From positions 414,906 through 478,905 of the forward strand of contig NZ_JAFMZQ010000002.1 of the NCBI RefSeq assembly GCF_024436415.1: a DNA stretch of 64,000 bases. The letters run 5' to 3'. Position 1 is the stretch's first letter; each line of letters opens with the position of its first letter. The notes under the pieces are model-generated. The model did not search any database, had not been told where the DNA came from, and was given only the letters and a program-made list of their open reading frames with translations. This DNA is from Pedobacter deserti. GTDB lineage: Bacteria; Bacteroidota; Bacteroidia; Sphingobacteriales; Sphingobacteriaceae. Shown piece by piece: positions 61,686 through 64,000 of the stretch. Both the position numbers and the translations under genes were made by a program.

Positions 61686-62816
61686 ATGATGAGCAGAATA
61701 GGTTTAAACGTATTGGGCTTGCTGACTATGCTGGCGGTGTCGGCATTCGCCCGGCAACAGACAAAAGGGGATTTTATACTTTCGGGATCCGTTGCACCGC
61801 ATGCTTCGGGTACGGCATATTTATACTATGAGAAAGATGGCTCAATCAGATTGGACAGTGCAGATGTGGCCAACGGGAAGTTTAAGCTTGAGGGAAGGGT
61901 AGAAGGCCCTGTGTTTGCGAGACTGGTGTTCAGTCCATCGTCTGCAACCGGCAACAGACCTGGCATATTGAACTTCTTTCTAGAGCCTGGGAGGGTAAGC
62001 GTTTCATCCGCCGATACCTTGAGAAATGTTATTGTTTCTGGTTCTAAATCAGATATCGATTTTTTACCTGTTCGCAAGGCGCTGATGACCTATAATGCTA
62101 AATTGAGCCTGTTGAACCAGGAAGCCAGGCAATACCAGGCGGCGCGGGACTCGACAGGGATACGTATGGTGCGTAGCAAAATGGATAAACTCGAACAGGA
62201 TTTAAGAAACGATACCTATAGAAAGTTTATTGAACAATACCCGGCTTCGCCGGCGTCGCTCTATGCACTTGATCAGGTGGCGGGCAGTTACCTGAATCCT
62301 GATGACATAGAACCCTTGTTTAATAAACTTAGTCCGGAGGTCCGTAACTCCAAAGCAGGGAAAGACTTCGCTGAAAAGATCAAGACAGCTAAAGCAAGCT
62401 CGCAGGGCGGTTATCTGCCTGATTTTTCGCAGCCTGATACCGCTGGCAGGTTAGTGAAGCTGTCTTCCTTCAGGGGGCAATATGTTTTGGTCGACTTCTG
62501 GGCCAGCTGGTGTTTGCCATGCCGTGAAGAGAATCCTCATCTGGTGAAAGCGTTCAATACCTACAGGAATAAGGGCTTTACGATTTTGGGCGTATCGCTC
62601 GACAAAAATAAAGCAAGCTGGCTGAAGGCTATCCAGGTTGATCAGTTGCACTGGACTCAGGTATCCGACTTGAAGTACTGGGATAATGAAGTCGCTAAAA
62701 AGTTTGATATCCGCTTTGTGCCTCAGAACATATTATTGGATCCATCGGGCAGGGTTGTTGGTCGTAATCTGCACGGCGATGAACTGGATAAAGCGCTGGC
62801 TGGTATTTTTAAGTAA
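61686..62816 (+). CDS. TlpA family disulfide reductase with DUF4369 domain
   Basis: This 376-residue protein has a signal peptide (LNVLGLLTMLAVSAFA), an N-terminal DUF4369-like region (FILSGSVAPHASGTAYLYYE, LDSADVANGKFKLEGRVEG) and a thioredoxin domain with VLVDFWASWCLPCREENPHL. A final helix-strand pair (FDIRFVPQNILLDPSGRVVG) completes the fold. It is the last gene of the sigma/FecR/SusC/SusD locus. Confidence 0.92.
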   Translation: MMSRIGLNVLGLLTMLAVSAFARQQTKGDFILSGSVAPHASGTAYLYYEKDGSIRLDSADVANGKFKLEGRVEGPVFARLVFSPSSATGNRPGILNFFLEPGRVSVSSADTLRNVIVSGSKSDIDFLPVRKALMTYNAKLSLLNQEARQYQAARDSTGIRMVRSKMDKLEQDLRNDTYRKFIEQYPASPASLYALDQVAGSYLNPDDIEPLFNKLSPEVRNSKAGKDFAEKIKTAKASSQGGYLPDFSQPDTAGRLVKLSSFRGQYVLVDFWASWCLPCREENPHLVKAFNTYRNKGFTILGVSLDKNKASWLKAIQVDQLHWTQVSDLKYWDNEVAKKFDIRFVPQNILLDPSGRVVGRNLHGDELDKALAGIFK

Positions 62817-62840
62817 GGCTTATGCCGTGTTATGGTGAGA

Positions 62841-62874
62841 AAACGCCTGCTACTTATGTAGCGGGCGTTTTCAT
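62841..62874 (+). terminator. Rho-independent terminator after the TlpA gene
   Basis: AAACGCCTGCTAC pairs with GTAGCGGGCGTTT (one G-T), followed by a T run. It ends the SusCD operon. Confidence 0.85.
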
Positions 62875-62911
62875 TGTTTTATATTGCCGTCGCTTGCTGG
62901 TGGCGGAATCG

Positions 62912-62967
62912 AAATTGTTGTTTGTAAAGAGCAATATTTCCGAAAATTGTTGTTTGTAACGAGCAAT
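62912..62967. repeat. Two direct repeats, 24 nt, 32 nt apart
   Basis: AAATTGTTGTTTGTAA with one base change in the following GAGCAAT recurs at 62912 and 62944. There are only two copies and the spacing is too short for a CRISPR array. Confidence 0.7.
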
Positions 62968-63056
62968 CTGCTCCTTTCTAGTGTCTCGAGTCGTTCTGCA
63001 AAGCAGTTAACATTATTTAGCATTCGTTTACTGGTTCACGAAATCTGTCTTGGATG

Positions 63057-63214
63057 CTACCTGGTGTGCACCAAGTGGCTGGTAAGTCCGCTTTGGGAGT
63101 AGTGTGAGTGAGCCATGAGTCCGCCTTTTTTCAGGGAAAAGGCGGACTCACCCCGGACTCACCCCGGACTCATGGCGGACTCATGGCGGACTCACATGCT
63201 TCCAGGTGGCTACT
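63057..63214. repeat. Iterated 11-nt element, copy C
   Basis: Six consecutive 11-mers run from 63135: GGAAAAGGCGG, ACTCACCCCGG twice, ACTCATGGCGG twice, then ACTCACATGCT. A perfect 14-bp stem pairs TGAGTCCGCCTTTT (63116-63129) with AAAAGGCGGACTCA (63137-63150). ACCTGG at 63059 and CCAGGT at 63202 may be terminal inverted repeats. It lies between the TlpA terminator and the rRNA promoters. Confidence 0.78.
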
Positions 63215-63448
63215 TTGTCTTATTCTAATATAGCTATACAGGCAGACATACTGGCTCTACCAACAGACATACTATATGTATATATATGGAGTTATTATGT
63301 ATTGTACAGCTGTACAAACTAAACAAGTCTGCCGCCTTTTACAGAATACCCGTGAATAGGATGAAAATTTTCCCTGCTGTAAGTTAGTGAGTTAGACCGG
63401 GTAAACCAATAAAAGGCTGATTTGTTTTGGCAGGAGCGGATTTTTTTC

Positions 63449-63456
63449 TACTTTTG
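63449..63456 (+). promoter_or_regulatory. rRNA operon promoter P1, -7 box TACTTTTG
   Basis: TACTTTTG fits the consensus and stands about 490 nt before the 16S start. Confidence 0.55.
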
Positions 63457-63586
63457 CACTCCGCTTCGGAGGAAGGGGTTGGCTGAAGGAAGCTTCAGTG
63501 ATTGAAAGGTTGAGTAGGAGATCTGCTGATCGTGTTAGAAAGGGTTTTAAAACTTGAGGCACGAAAAAAAAACTTTAAAAAAGTTC

Positions 63587-63616
63587 TTGACAGCGGCAGA
63601 ATTTTTTCTACCTTTG
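63587..63616 (+). promoter_or_regulatory. rRNA operon promoter P2: TTGACA, 16 nt, TACCTTTG
   Basis: TTGACA at 63587-63592 and TACCTTTG at 63609-63616 form a strong Bacteroidota promoter. Its position before 16S and duplication with P1 are typical for rRNA operons. Confidence 0.7.
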
Positions 63617-63946
63617 CAATCCCAAACGACGGGGACCTGACCGGCAGATACTGGAAAGGAGAAAAGAAAAGATTGAAAGGATGGGTTTTTTGAAACTGAC
63701 TTCCGGAGGAATAGACCGGGAAGAAACTGAAGAGAGGTCCATTTTGATATACAAGGGCGAACCGCGACGGGGGACCCGAGAAGTTCATTAAAGAGATGTC
63801 ATTTATAGCGCGAGCGAGGTAATACAGTACGGAATCGAAGTACATGATTGCCGAGCTTATTTTTAAGTCAATATCTAACAGACAATAATTAGAATAAAGA
63901 CTATTATTAACATTTTAAGAATAGTCAGGAATTCAAACAACATTTT
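63617..63946 (+). other. rRNA operon leader region
   Basis: This transcribed leader lies between P2 and the 16S start. No gene was seen; a long frame on the opposite strand at 63495-63845 is a by-product of the leader's composition. Processing stems are not certain. Confidence 0.5.

Positions 63947-64000
<54 letters not shown>

Noticed and set aside
62912..62967. Possible CRISPR array
   Set aside because: Only two copies with an 8-nt gap; no cas genes in the window.
63495..63845. Open frame of 116 codons on the minus strand in the rRNA leader
   Set aside because: It lies opposite strong rRNA promoters and the leader, has low-complexity content and no neighbours on that strand.

Overview
The window comes from a member of the Bacteroidota, most likely a Sphingobacteriaceae (Pedobacter-like) bacterium. 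The reasons are three SusC-type TonB-dependent receptors, two of them with SusD partners, two FecI/FecR sigma/anti-sigma pairs, many short secreted proteins and lipoproteins, promoters of the Bacteroidota form (TTG about 20 nt upstream of TAnnTTTG), and the first 54 nt of a 16S rRNA gene at the right edge. This assignment is inferred from gene content and motifs only.

Layout. 1-3295 (minus): an ECF sigma, FecR anti-sigma and SusC receptor locus, the receptor cut by the window edge. 3421-19553: mostly housekeeping and envelope genes, including a cation/proton antiporter, an AGCS amino-acid symporter, a two-component system, a GH29 fucosidase, a KAS III-like enzyme, a PAS histidine kinase and several TlpA-type thioredoxin proteins. 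19554-33130: a mosaic of small secreted or membrane proteins with many local duplications, including a duplicated block with iterated 11-nt elements, tandem AAA ATPases, a LytS/LytTR pair, gene fragments and a two-gene module between 79-bp direct repeats. 33311-41724: an AT-rich defence-like island containing an unusual UmuD-like protein, a HEPN-STAND-TPR protein with a cold-shock-like tail, an overlapping ParB-like / putative nuclease / m5C methyltransferase operon, an HNH nuclease and a small XRE regulator. 41890-53300: a structured leader or small RNA, a TlpA-SusC-SusD operon, a DUF6520/MauE-like pair, two CRP-type regulators (one fused to an AraC-type DNA-binding domain) and envelope proteins. 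53408-62816: a frameshifted Rpn-family nuclease and a complete sigma-FecR-SusC-SusD-TlpA locus. 62817-64000: a terminator, short repeats, a third 11-nt element, tandem rRNA promoters and the 16S start.

How the genes work together. In each sigma/FecR/SusC locus the receptor is expected to signal through FecR to release the ECF sigma factor, which then transcribes the uptake genes. SusC/SusD import an oligomeric ligand, and the linked TlpA proteins probably maintain thiols of exported proteins. In the island, the methyltransferase shares an operon with a ParB-fold protein and a putative nuclease and sits beside an HNH nuclease, so it looks like a modification-linked defence system next to a STAND-type sensor carrying a HEPN RNase-like motif. 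These last two loci are the best candidates for undescribed biology here. The 11-nt phased repeat elements are the most unusual non-coding signal.
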